Assembly: GCF_000821305.1 (NCBI RefSeq) | Contig: NZ_CCXK01000015.1 | Coordinates: 2,528 to 66,527, forward strand | Length of the DNA: 64,000 bases | Source of the DNA: Clostridium culturomicium | GTDB taxonomy: Bacteria > Bacillota > Clostridia > Clostridiales > Clostridiaceae | Reading direction: 5' to 3' | Shown: one piece after another, positions 1 to 8,869 of the stretch | How positions within the stretch are numbered: position 1 is the first letter of the stretch | Layout of the letters: every line of letters begins with the position of its first letter | Position numbers and translations under genes: made by a program | The notes under the pieces: model-generated | The model's database searches: none | What the model saw: the letters and a program-made list of their open reading frames with translations, nothing else | Told to the model about the DNA's origin: nothing

Positions 1-33
1 TCGCTTCATCACTTGTTAGTGACGACTTTTTCT

Positions 34-62
34 ATTCTACTAGATACTTTCGCATCTGTCAA
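34..62 (-). promoter_or_regulatory. strong sigma-A promoter firing leftward off the window (possible rRNA operon promoter)
   Basis: On the minus strand a perfect -35 box TTGACA (57-62) is separated by 17 bases from TAGAAT (34-39), followed by an A-rich stretch and GTCGTC. This layout resembles clostridial rRNA promoters. No gene product is visible because transcription leaves the window. A dispersed repeat lies directly upstream at 72-146. Assignment to an rRNA operon is inference. Confidence 0.6.
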
Positions 63-71
63 CAACTTTTT

Positions 72-146
72 AAGTGAATCTCTAAATCTTTGATTTAGTT
101 AGTTGAACTTACTCATTCGAACGAATGTGAGAAGGAGTTTCCTTTA
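72..146 (-). repeat. dispersed palindromic intergenic repeat, copy 1
   Basis: Read on the minus strand it contains GAGTAAGTTCAACTAACTAA, then ATCAAAGATTTAGAG and ATTCACTT, the same core seen at about ten other sites in the window. An additional hairpin arm (CCTTCTCACATTCG) precedes it, as in the copy at 54484. It sits just upstream of the promoter at 34-62. Confidence 0.7.
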
Positions 147-440
147 CTCATTAAATTCTTTCAATCTTTCGTTGTTTGTTTTGCCGCATCTCTCAGCGAC
201 AAGACATATCTTATCATGATTTTAACACTTAAAACAGCCATTTAAATCTATTTTAAGAAATTATGGCGAAATAACTACAAATTTCTTTAAATTTCTTCAT
301 ATTTCATACACTGATACACTAGGACGGGTATTATTTACTAGAATACCTTTTTACGTATTTAGATTATGATTTATTGTTAATATCCTCTATATGTATTGTG
401 TATATCGGTTAGTTAATAATCTCTTCAATGTTATTAAAAC

Positions 441-475
441 TAAAAAGGTGCTGAATCCAAACAGCATCTTTCTAA
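441..475 (-). terminator. rho-independent terminator downstream of the permease pseudogene
   Basis: On the minus strand GATGCTG and CAGCACC form a stem with a short loop followed by TTTTT. It lies just after the original stop codon of the decayed FtsX-like permease. Confidence 0.75.
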
Positions 476-501
476 AAATCATTTAATGTAAAGTAAAAGA
501 T

Positions 502-2920
502 TTATTCTCTCTCTCTAAGCCTCTCAACCACACTATCCTTACTTGCAATTTTATAGCAAATCACTGGTACAATTACCGCAAAAACAAACAAAATTGGAAG
601 ACAGATTAAAACTGGCATTATAGTAAATTGTTATTTAAAGAACCATATACCTCCCATGAAGGCACTTACACCAAAGTAACAAATTGCTGTGCCTAGCGTT
701 AACACAAACATTCTTGTTAAACCAGCATAGGTTAAGCCTTCTAATATTAGCATCTCATTCATCTGCTTATTAGTCATTCCAATGCTCTGAAGCATTGCCA
801 GCTCATGTTTTTTTGAAATTACTGAAGTTATCATGGTGTTGATAAAGTTCATGATTCCAATAACCGCTATGATGAAGCTTAGAACTGTTCCAACACTCAT
901 ATAGGTCCTCTGAATACCATTAAACTCTTCCACAAAGGTTGATTTTGATTCATAATTTATATCCTTATTTATGTTTTCACAGTAATTCTTTAAAAATGCT
1001 TCTATATCAGTCTCATTTGCATCCTTCACATTCATCATTGTTACCATTGAGCTATACCCCCATTTAAGCTTCAAATTCTTCTACTGATACATAAAAATCT
1101 AAATCAAATAAATGACCATGTCTTACAGATAAATTATGTGGAATTGCTGCTATTGACATAACTTCATATTCCTCGGAGTTCCCATTACCATAATCTATTG
1201 TTATCTTTTCGCCCACATTATAGAGTCTACCTTCTCCACTTTCCACGTTAAAAGGTGTTACTATAATATACTTTCCAGATTTAAGCTTTTCATAGTCAAT
1301 TTCACCTTCGAAAACCTTAAGTTGCTTCATAATTGTTTCATCTATTCCGTAGGTATATGGTAATGTAAGTCCACTTGTTATTTCAGCTTCAATTTGCTCA
1401 TCATACCCATCCATGTATAACTCGGGCTGATTTTTCAGAATTTTATCCACATTATTTTTCAAATTATTATCAATTTTCAACATATTCTCAACAAAACGCA
1501 CATTTCCTATTTCAGAAACTCCATCAAGAACTTCTAAGTCCCTCAAAAATCCTTCATTTAATGTATCTTCACCATTATATCCAGTATAAACATTAAAGTA
1601 GTTTGTATCTGCTATAACAAAATCAGAAACAATCTTTTTACTTAAATAAGTATCCATATCAAATCCCTTTACTAAAGCATAAGTGCAATTTAAAATAATT
1701 AAGCTTAGCGAAAGGGAAATTGTAACTAAAAGTGTTTTTTTACAGCTTCTAAATACATTTGCAAAAGCCATTTTTCTAAGCTTTCCACCTTGACTTTTCT
1801 TAGCTGTTGCCTTGGCTCCAACCTTTCCTTCTGTGTTTCTTAAGGCTTCAATCGGACTTACTTTTCCAGCCATTTTAGCAGGCTTTCTAACGCTAATTAA
1901 AACAGTGACCAGCGCAAAGATTGCCGCCCCAATAAAGATTATTGGATTTGCAGAAAATATTTCTCCTGCAATATTAATCCGACCTAAAACCATTGGTGTT
2001 AAGACTATCCCGATTATGTACCCTAAAATAAGCCCTATTGGAATTCCTATTAATGATAAAATTAAAGATTTCTTTCTTATTATTCTTCCAATCTGCTTTG
2101 AAGTTGTTCCTATAGTTTTTAAAAGTCCATAAAATCTGATATCCCTTGATACTGATATAAAGAAAATGCTATAGATAATTAAGTATCCAAAGAAAATTAT
2201 AAGTGTAAGACCGCCTATTATAGCTAAAACTGCTGGTATGTCAGCCTCCCCTGAGTTTCCTATATATGCCCAGTTTACACCAAAATCTATGTCATTTACT
2301 CCAGCTGAGACATAATCCTCAAGTTTTGAATCAAGGTATTCTCTAGAAATCCAAATCTGACTAGCTGGGATAATCTTATCCCCCTCCCAATAACCTGATA
2401 GAATAAATTTATCTTTGACAAGCTCTCCACCTAAAGTATATTCAAGTTCAATTTCCTGACCTAATTCATAAGGTAATCCAAGGTGATCTAAAACTATTGT
2501 ATCTAAGGCAATCTCATTGATTTTCTTTGGCATATTTCCCTTAGTTGGCTTTGCAAATTGGAACTCTGCCTGCCCATCTGTTGCAAAACGAATTTCACTT
2601 GGATGCTTTCTTAATGCTTCATTTTCAGCCACTCCTAAAATAATAGAATACTCCATATTGCTGCTTAGTTTATGACTTTTTAATCTATCATACTTTTCCT
2701 GAGTTAAGTACTTAAAGCTTCCATGGGCTTTCCCACCTGTTTGCCTCATGGTACTTTCTTCTAAGGAATCCTTCATACTCATTCCTACCGTAAATAAAGT
2801 TGTAAACATAACAGTTGTTAAAACTATGGCTGCTATGGCAAAAATATTTCTAAGCTTATTTGCTTTAAAAGAGTTGTTTGCAAGCTTTTTTATTGCTTTC
2901 TTATTATCAACCTTAATCAT
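502..2920 (-). pseudogene. decayed FtsX-like ABC transporter permease (Bce/antimicrobial-peptide type)
   Basis: The reading frame starts at the ATG at 2920, overlapping the ATPase stop, and shows an N-terminal membrane segment, a long extracytoplasmic region, FtsX-type membrane segments and a second half of similar layout. It is broken twice. A frameshift near 1070 separates the first roughly 617 codons from the downstream part. An in-frame TAA at 631-633 then interrupts the last membrane region. Translation past that stop continues in the same frame through a hydrophobic segment to a typical family C-terminus (SVVERLRERE) ending at 502. In the BceAB/VraFG-type family such permeases export or disarm antimicrobial peptides. 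With both lesions the protein should be inactive. Confidence 0.85.
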
Positions 2921-3593
2921 TTTTACCACCACCTATGATTTTTCCATCTTCAATGCGGATAATTCTATCTGCCATTTGCGCAATCTCTTCATTATGAGTA
3001 ATCATAACTATGGTCTGTTTGAACTTTTGGCATGTAACCTTTAAAAGTCCCATAACATCTAAGGTGGTTTTGCTATCTAAATTTCCTGTTGGCTAATCTG
3101 CCAGAATTATTGCAGGCTTTGTTGCAATAGCTCTTGCAATGGCAACTCTCTGCTGTTGTCCTCCTGAAAGATTATTAGGCAGATTGTTAAGCTTGCTTTC
3201 TAAGCCTAAGGTTGAAATTATTTGATCTATGTAAGCCTTATCCGGTGTATTTCCATCTAATTCTATAGGTAAAACAATATTATCATATACATTTAATACA
3301 GGAACTAAATTAAAATTTTGAAATACGAACCCAATCTTTCTTCTTCTGAAAATAGTAAGTTCATCATCCTTTAATCCAAAGATATCCCTTCCATCAACTA
3401 CTACAGTTCCGCTAGTTGGTCTATCAAGTCCTCCAAGCATATGAAGCATTGTAGACTTTCCACTTCCTGAAGTTCCAACAATAGCAACAAACTCCCCATT
3501 TTTAACGGTTAAGCTTGCCCCATCAAGAGCTCTAACTTCACTTTCTCCAGCACCGTATATTTTTCTTAAATCCTTAGATTCTAATATATTCAT
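2913..3593 (-). pseudogene. decayed ABC transporter ATPase (BceA/LolD-like), nonsense at the Walker B glutamate
   Basis: Starting at the ATG at 3593, the frame encodes Walker A (GTSGSGKST), the Q-loop region and the signature LSGGQQQR. It then hits TAG at 3093-3095, immediately after LAD, exactly where the catalytic glutamate of ADEPTGNLD belongs. Beyond the stop the same frame goes on with PTGNLDSKT, the H-loop (MITHN) and a normal C-terminus, ending at 2913 and overlapping the permease start. A single GAG-to-TAG change explains it. The family partners FtsX-like permeases in antimicrobial-peptide detoxification. Read-through could in principle restore the protein, but the neighbouring genes are also broken. 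Confidence 0.88.
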
Positions 3594-3689
3594 AACGTGT
3601 AACCTCCACAAAAATAGTCTATATATTTGAGCACGCTCTGCCCATATATAGACTATAACAAAAGAATCTTTCCACAATCTTTCTCAAAT

Positions 3690-4327
3690 CTAACAGTTTT
3701 GAAAGATTTCCTTCGGTAAGAAAACCGAAAAAGTTGAACCAGTTCCAACCTTTGATGCTACCTTCATGTATCCTCCTTGAGCCGATAAAATCTTTCTTGT
3801 TAGGAAAAGTCCAATGCCTATTCCCTCAATATTCTGCACCTGTTGAGAACGATAAAAACGACTAAAAATCTTATTTTGTTCCTCTTCAGCAATACCAATA
3901 CCATTATCCTCAATATCGATGCGACAAAACATTTCATAGTCCTTAACCTCAATAATAATACTACCATTCTCATTAGTATGTTTCACAGCATTGTCAACTA
4001 TATTATAAACTGCTTCAACGGTCCACTTCATATCAAAAACTGCCTTCTCCTTTTCACAGTCGCAATGAAGTTTTATCCCCTTTTCCTTAACCCCTCTGCT
4101 GTAGCAGAATTATGTACAATGTAATATTTCATCTTTGTTTCAATTGCTGAAATTATGGATTCATCATAAGTATTTTATTTGAACTCCCTTGAAATTGCAT
4201 CCTCAAGCATTTTATATAATATCTTCATCATTTGTTTTGAATTATACCTATATATCACTACAATAATCACCGCAGATGTCACTGCCGCTACTGCTATGCT
4301 TATACATATAATATTTAAAACATCCAT
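3690..4327 (-). pseudogene. decayed sensor histidine kinase (BceS/VanS-like), DHp region deleted
   Basis: The frame starts with ATG at 4327, directly after the regulator stop. About 50 codons encode one N-terminal membrane segment and a cytoplasmic stretch before an in-frame TAA, and a further frame change follows. The ATPase half is readable at 3690-4031, with N-box (NIVDNAVKHT), G1 box (DNGIGI) and G2 (GIGIGLFLTRK). The segment that should carry the phospho-accepting histidine and dimerisation helices is missing: recognisable linker sequence jumps straight to the ATPase domain. This internal deletion cannot be a base-calling error, so the kinase cannot autophosphorylate. Confidence 0.85.
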
Positions 4328-4925
4328 TTATTTCACCGCCCAGGAATAACCGATGCCATAAATAGTCTTAATGTACTTTGGCTTAGACGGTACTTCTTCA
4401 AGCTTATCTCTTAACCTTTTAACTGTTACAGAAAAAGCATTTTCATCCACGTATTTCGCTCCATCAGTCCAGATTTTATCAACTAAATCACCTCTTGAAA
4501 GAGTATTTCCCTTATTATCAATTAGGAGTCTAAGTAGTTTCTGCTCTGTTTTGCTCAGCTCTATAATCTGTTCAGATTTTTTGAACTCCACGTTATCAAA
4601 ATTAAAGTTAAATTCACCAATTTTTAAAGTATTTGACTTTGGCATAGCTTTTCTAAGCTGAGTATTAACCCTTGCTCTAAGAACCATTAAGCTGAAAGGC
4701 TTAGTAAAGATATTTCCCTTACTTCACTCAAAAAAAATTAAGTCCATTTCCATCTGGCAGATTCACATCTAAAATAATCAAATCAAAATCGGCTTCTTTA
4801 ATTTCACTTCTAGCACTTTCAAGGGTATAGACTTGACTAAATTCATTGTCTTCATTTTTTAATGCAAGAACCATCCCTTTACTTAAAGCTACATCATTCT
4901 CTATAATTAAAATTTTTCGTTTCAT
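4328..4925 (-). pseudogene. decayed OmpR-family response regulator (BceR/VanR-like)
   Basis: The receiver half begins at MKRKILIIEND (ATG at 4925) and keeps the phospho-aspartate near residue 53 (LDVNLPDG). It then loses roughly 30 residues of the receiver domain and shifts frame near 4728. Reading resumes at TKPFSLMVLRARVN, followed by an intact winged-helix DNA-binding domain to the stop at 4328, which abuts the kinase start. The order regulator-kinase-ATPase-permease is the usual Bce-module order. The internal deletion plus frameshift make it non-functional as a full-length regulator. The C-terminal 119 codons could still be translated, but nothing indicates this. Confidence 0.85.
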
Positions 4926-5102
4926 AATCCACCCCAAACTTTTCACACAATTCACACAAAATGAACAAGTTATCCACAGAATAATCCACAATTGTGTGAA
5001 TAATCTTAATATTTTTAATCATAGCATATTTTTATCCACATATATATTTATACAGTTCCTACTGAATATACTTATTATATAGGTATTTTCGGAGGTTTCT
5101 TA

Positions 5103-5594
5103 ATGTTCAGGTTTCATAACGCTAATACTTCTCCAAACATAAGGTCTACAGCTAAAGCCACATCAGATGACAAAAAAAATCTACCTATGAATTCTCAAAC
5201 TCCACCCAAGGCTTTAAACTCAATTGGAGTAACCTCCTCTCTCACTGCCCTTTTCTGTCTCTTTATGCCCTTTATGACCTTGTCAACTTTAAAAGCTTCA
5301 ACCTCTTACACCTTTATCAATCATCCTCAATATAAGCTATTTATTATTCCTATCACTATTGTAGCTTGTCTCTATCTTTTAAAACAGCAAAGAGTTGCAT
5401 ATATTACATCAACCATCAACTTTGTGCTCTTAGTCTATGAGGTAGTACCAATTATAAAGCTTTCTCATAACTTAGGAAAGTATACACCCTATATATGTGG
5501 TAATCTAACCTTTTGGTTTTACCTGCTTATTGTTAGTTCCTTTGTGATGATGATTTCACCTTTTATCCATAAATCTATTATAAAATCTAATTAA
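5103..5594 (+). CDS. small multi-pass membrane protein of unknown function
   Basis: A good Shine-Dalgarno sequence (GGAGG) precedes the ATG by about eight bases. The 163-residue product has a hydrophilic N-terminus of about 40 residues and four predicted membrane segments (roughly residues 45-62, 78-93, 98-115 and 135-155), with a short basic tail. I recognise no family. It stands alone on the plus strand between two minus-strand two-component loci, one of them decayed, and ends just before a bidirectional terminator. The lack of frame lesions and the good ribosome-binding site argue that it is real. Confidence 0.65.
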   Translation: MFRFHNANTSPNIRSTAKATSDDKKNLPMNSQTPPKALNSIGVTSSLTALFCLFMPFMTLSTLKASTSYTFINHPQYKLFIIPITIVACLYLLKQQRVAYITSTINFVLLVYEVVPIIKLSHNLGKYTPYICGNLTFWFYLLIVSSFVMMISPFIHKSIIKSN

Positions 5595-5610
5595 TCTAAT
5601 TAATCTAATT

Positions 5611-5655
5611 AAAAGAGTAGCAACACAAATTCCTAACTTGTACTACTACTCTTTT
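5611..5655. terminator. bidirectional terminator
   Basis: AAAAGAGTAG at 5611-5620 pairs with CTACTCTTTT at 5646-5655, with A and T runs on both sides. It serves the small membrane protein on the plus strand and the histidine kinase on the minus strand. Three short TAATCTAAT repeats precede it. Confidence 0.8.
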
Positions 5656-5676
5656 AATTTATTATTATTTAACAGC

Positions 5677-7806
5677 TTACTTTTTAAAATTTATCATAAC
5701 CTTAAATAAATCGCCATCCACTTTAATGTTTAAACTTCCACCTTGTAATTCAACAAAGCTTTTTGCAATGGCAAGACCTAATCCTGAGCCTTCTGTATTT
5801 CTTGATTCATCTCCACGTACAAATCTTTCAACAATATTCTCTGCATCAAAGTTAATTTCTTCTGCTGCAATATTCTTTAAGGTAATTTCTACATAATCCT
5901 TCTGATCAATTATATCAATGTACACTCTAGTACTTACCATTGCATATTTTGTTATATTTGATACTAGATTTTCAAACACTCTAAAGGTACGGAAGCTATC
6001 CAGCTGTAAAATCACCTTTTCATCTGGGAAATTCTTTCGAAGGATTAATGAGGAACTTTCTAGCTTATCCTCAAGCTCCAGTAAGGTTTGCTTCATTAAA
6101 GAGACTACATCCACAGCTTCAATATTCATGGTTATATTTCCGCTGGTTGCTTTACTAACTTCAAATAAATCTTCTATTAAGAATTGAAGTCTTTGAGCTT
6201 TCCTATCTAAGGTATCTAAATATTGAACTCTTTTTTCTTCCGCTAAATTTTCATCCTTTAAAAGATCCACATAGGTTATGATTGATGTCAAAGGTGTCTT
6301 TAAATCATGAGAAACATTTGAAATTAACTCCGTCTTCATCTTCTGACTTCTAACCTCTTCATCAACAGCCTTTTTAAAACCACTTTGAATTCTTTCTAAA
6401 TCGTCTTTCAACGGTTCAAATACACCTAAATCTTCTGCAATTTTTACATCTAAATTACCTGCTGCAATTCTTTTAGTTGCCTCAGATAAAACTTTATATT
6501 TATTACTTATTTCATCCACATATTTTTTTGTTAATAAAAATACAACTACTGAATAAATTATTACTCCAATGATACCAAAGAACCATGCAAAACAAAATAA
6601 TGATACTATTGCTCCATTAATCAGAATTACCTTTAAAATCACCTTATTATTCTTTTTAGTCAAATCTACTTCTGCTAAAGCTTTTATTGTTCTCTTAATA
6701 TACCTTCCTACAAAACCTAAAACTCTCCCAATAATGGTGCTTTCAAAGAAATACCTTTTAAACCCAGTCTTAAATATATGCTTTAACATTAACCCAACAT
6801 TGAAAAATACAGTAAATATTACTGACCAAACAAGGAAGTTAATTAAATAATAAGTTCCATGACTTAACCCTATATCTCCTGTAAGTCCACCAATAAACCT
6901 GCCTGGTACTCCTACTATACACTCACTTATCATAAACATTGCAGACGCAACCGTTAGGAAAATATTTATTCCTACCAAAACACAAATTATTTCAAAGGGA
7001 GTTTTTGTTATTACCTTAAATCCTATAATTTCTTTTGCTCTGTTATATGGTATTAGAAGACCTATTAAAATTACAACTGCTATTGCTATACTAATAAAAA
7101 TAACGGCTGCTTCTCCATAACTATCATTTAAAGAATTATTTAGCTTCCAAGCAATCCCATCATAATATCTCAGTTCCTTAGGAACTCCAACCATAATATT
7201 TACATTTGTAATGTCTACTAAATCCTGATGATATCCATAAAAGCCTGAGTTCGAATTATTATATATGTTTTGTTGAACTGTATCCTGATTTGCACCATAT
7301 GCATATTTTACAGTTGGTTTTCCTAACTCATCATAGTTTATTATCACGTAAAATTGATAATAATCACTTTTTATTGAGTTTATATCTATATCTCCATTTT
7401 CTAATACTTCAATACCTTCAATGTTAGTAACGCTAATTTTCTCCTTAGGATTTATAGCAAAATAATCTACATTTAAGTATTCCTGTGTATAGTCTTCTAC
7501 AAGACTGTTAAAGTAATTTATAGCATGTTCATCTCTTCGTCCTTTACTGGTCTCCTTAACTAAAATTTCAAAGGGCGTTACTGTCTCTTCTCCACTAGTC
7601 CTCATAGTATCATAAAAGGCTTTATAGCTGATCCCTTTCATTATTCCTGTAAATTCATAACCTTCAAAGTAGGAATATTCCTTTTCTTTTTCCTTTGCAA
7701 TTTTATCTATAGTTGGGTATGATGCTATAATCCCTATAGAAGTTATCATTACTATTATTATTGCTATTAAACTAATTATTAATTTTCCAAATTTACTGCT
7801 TTTCAA
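5677..7806 (-). CDS. sensor histidine kinase with large extracytoplasmic domain and multiple membrane segments
   Basis: I place the start at TTG 7806, giving 709 residues and a 14-base overlap with the regulator stop. An ATG at 7830 would overlap by 38 bases. Residues 10-30 form a membrane segment, 31-235 an extracytoplasmic sensing region, and 235-435 several further membrane segments. A HAMP-like linker follows, then the HisKA domain with H500 (NVSHDLKTP). The ATPase domain has an N-box near 615 and GSGLGLAIAK near 675. The central G1 box is the divergent KNIAAE type. The stimulus is unknown. It pairs with the regulator directly upstream. Confidence 0.85.
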   Translation of the reverse strand: MKSSKFGKLIISLIAIIIVMITSIGIIASYPTIDKIAKEKEKEYSYFEGYEFTGIMKGISYKAFYDTMRTSGEETVTPFEILVKETSKGRRDEHAINYFNSLVEDYTQEYLNVDYFAINPKEKISVTNIEGIEVLENGDIDINSIKSDYYQFYVIINYDELGKPTVKYAYGANQDTVQQNIYNNSNSGFYGYHQDLVDITNVNIMVGVPKELRYYDGIAWKLNNSLNDSYGEAAVIFISIAIAVVILIGLLIPYNRAKEIIGFKVITKTPFEIICVLVGINIFLTVASAMFMISECIVGVPGRFIGGLTGDIGLSHGTYYLINFLVWSVIFTVFFNVGLMLKHIFKTGFKRYFFESTIIGRVLGFVGRYIKRTIKALAEVDLTKKNNKVILKVILINGAIVSLFCFAWFFGIIGVIIYSVVVFLLTKKYVDEISNKYKVLSEATKRIAAGNLDVKIAEDLGVFEPLKDDLERIQSGFKKAVDEEVRSQKMKTELISNVSHDLKTPLTSIITYVDLLKDENLAEEKRVQYLDTLDRKAQRLQFLIEDLFEVSKATSGNITMNIEAVDVVSLMKQTLLELEDKLESSSLILRKNFPDEKVILQLDSFRTFRVFENLVSNITKYAMVSTRVYIDIIDQKDYVEITLKNIAAEEINFDAENIVERFVRGDESRNTEGSGLGLAIAKSFVELQGGSLNIKVDGDLFKVMINFKK

Positions 7807-8497
7807 TTTTATATCCAACTCCCCATACAACCTTTAAATATTTTGGATTCTTAGGATTTATTTCTATCTTTTCTCTTATATTTCTCACATGAACCATAAT
7901 GGTATCAGTGTTAACAGCCTGCTCATTCCATACTCTTTCATATATCTCATCTGCCGAAAATACCCTGCCTTTATTTTGTATTAAAAGTGACAAAATCTTA
8001 AACTCACTAGGAGTCAGCTTCACTAGCTTTTCATCTACAAATACTTCTTTAGTATCTAGATTTAGCTCTAATCCACCTGCTTCAAATATGTTTTCATTTA
8101 CGTCTTCCTTTTGTACCATATTTAAATATCTAGAATATCTTCTAAGCTGTGAATTAACTCTAGCTAAGAGCTCTAGTGGCCTAAAAGGTTTTGTTACATA
8201 ATCATCAGCACCAATATTTAATCCCATTATCTTATCAACTTCTTCTGATTTTGCTGATAACATTATTACTGGAAAATCATGCTTCGCTCTTAATTTCATC
8301 ACAAAAGTTATGCCATCCATTTTAGGCATCATAACATCTACTATAGCTAAATGTATCTTCTCTTTTTCTAATACCTCTAACCCTTCAATTCCATTATTGG
8401 CTATATGAACTTCATATCCTTGATTCGATAAATATGCCTCTATGGCTATGGCAATATCCTTCTCATCCTCAACTATTAATATGTTATATTTATTCAT
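7793..8497 (-). CDS. OmpR/PhoB-family response regulator
   Basis: The 234-residue product starts at the ATG at 8497 (MNKYNILIVEDEKD), preceded by a GGAAG Shine-Dalgarno sequence. Starting further upstream would add an implausible serine-rich leader. The receiver domain covers residues 1-120, with acidic pocket ED and phospho-aspartate D54 (VDVMMPKMDG). The winged-helix effector domain covers about 135-232. It overlaps the downstream kinase by 14 bases, so the pair is translationally coupled. Three direct repeats at 8630-8673, two of them 11 bases apart, lie upstream and are a plausible autoregulatory binding site. Target genes are unknown. Confidence 0.9.
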   Translation of the reverse strand: MNKYNILIVEDEKDIAIAIEAYLSNQGYEVHIANNGIEGLEVLEKEKIHLAIVDVMMPKMDGITFVMKLRAKHDFPVIMLSAKSEEVDKIMGLNIGADDYVTKPFRPLELLARVNSQLRRYSRYLNMVQKEDVNENIFEAGGLELNLDTKEVFVDEKLVKLTPSEFKILSLLIQNKGRVFSADEIYERVWNEQAVNTDTIMVHVRNIREKIEINPKNPKYLKVVWGVGYKIEKQ

Positions 8498-8629
8498 ACT
8501 ACTTCCTCTTTCCATGCTTTCTACACTTCTACTCAACTTATATTAAGTATAACGCATCATAGAAATTATTTCATTTCACTCCCCTCACTATGCAGCACTT
8601 TTCCTATGATTTAATATTACATTTCAAAA

Positions 8630-8673
8630 CTAAAGAACATATTGGAAAAAATCTAAAGAATTTCTAAAGAATA
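8630..8673 (-). promoter_or_regulatory. candidate response-regulator operator, 11-bp-spaced direct repeats
   Basis: CTAAAGAA occurs at 8630, 8653 and 8664. The last two are exactly one helical turn (11 bases) apart and the first is about two turns further. OmpR-family regulators typically bind such tandem repeats. The site lies 130-175 bases upstream of the regulator start. Function is inferred. Confidence 0.4.
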
Positions 8674-8807
8674 TATTGATATTTTCATTTTACAAAGCAA
8701 ATTTACTATTTTGTCAAAATTAAGCTGTATTTATTCATTGCACCAAATTATATTGTTGCCTATGCTATTTTCTTTGTTTTTTGTTAAATTAATACTTCTT
8801 AGTAAGT

Positions 8808-8836
8808 TTGTTGTGCGAAATTTCACATGTTATAAT
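8808..8836 (+). promoter_or_regulatory. sigma-A promoter of the CorC/HlyC-type gene
   Basis: TTGTTG (8808-8813) and a perfect TATAAT (8831-8836) are separated by 17 bases, 34 bases upstream of the start codon and followed by an AGGAGG ribosome-binding site. The rest of 8498-8869 holds only the candidate operator at 8630-8673. Confidence 0.65.
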
Positions 8837-8869
8837 TAAAGTATAATATTTTTTAGGAGGATTTTTTAA

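Noticed and set aside
631..1074. Separate short permease gene
   Set aside because: It is the C-terminal part of the frameshifted FtsX-like permease; the family sequence continues on both sides in other or later frames.
4328..4687. Stand-alone DNA-binding regulator
   Set aside because: Preceded by an in-frame remnant TKPFS of the receiver domain, showing it is the C-terminal part of a broken response regulator.
5585..5612. Tandem TAATCTAAT repeats suggesting a CRISPR-like or satellite array
   Set aside because: Only three short, simple AT-rich units before a terminator, with no spacers.
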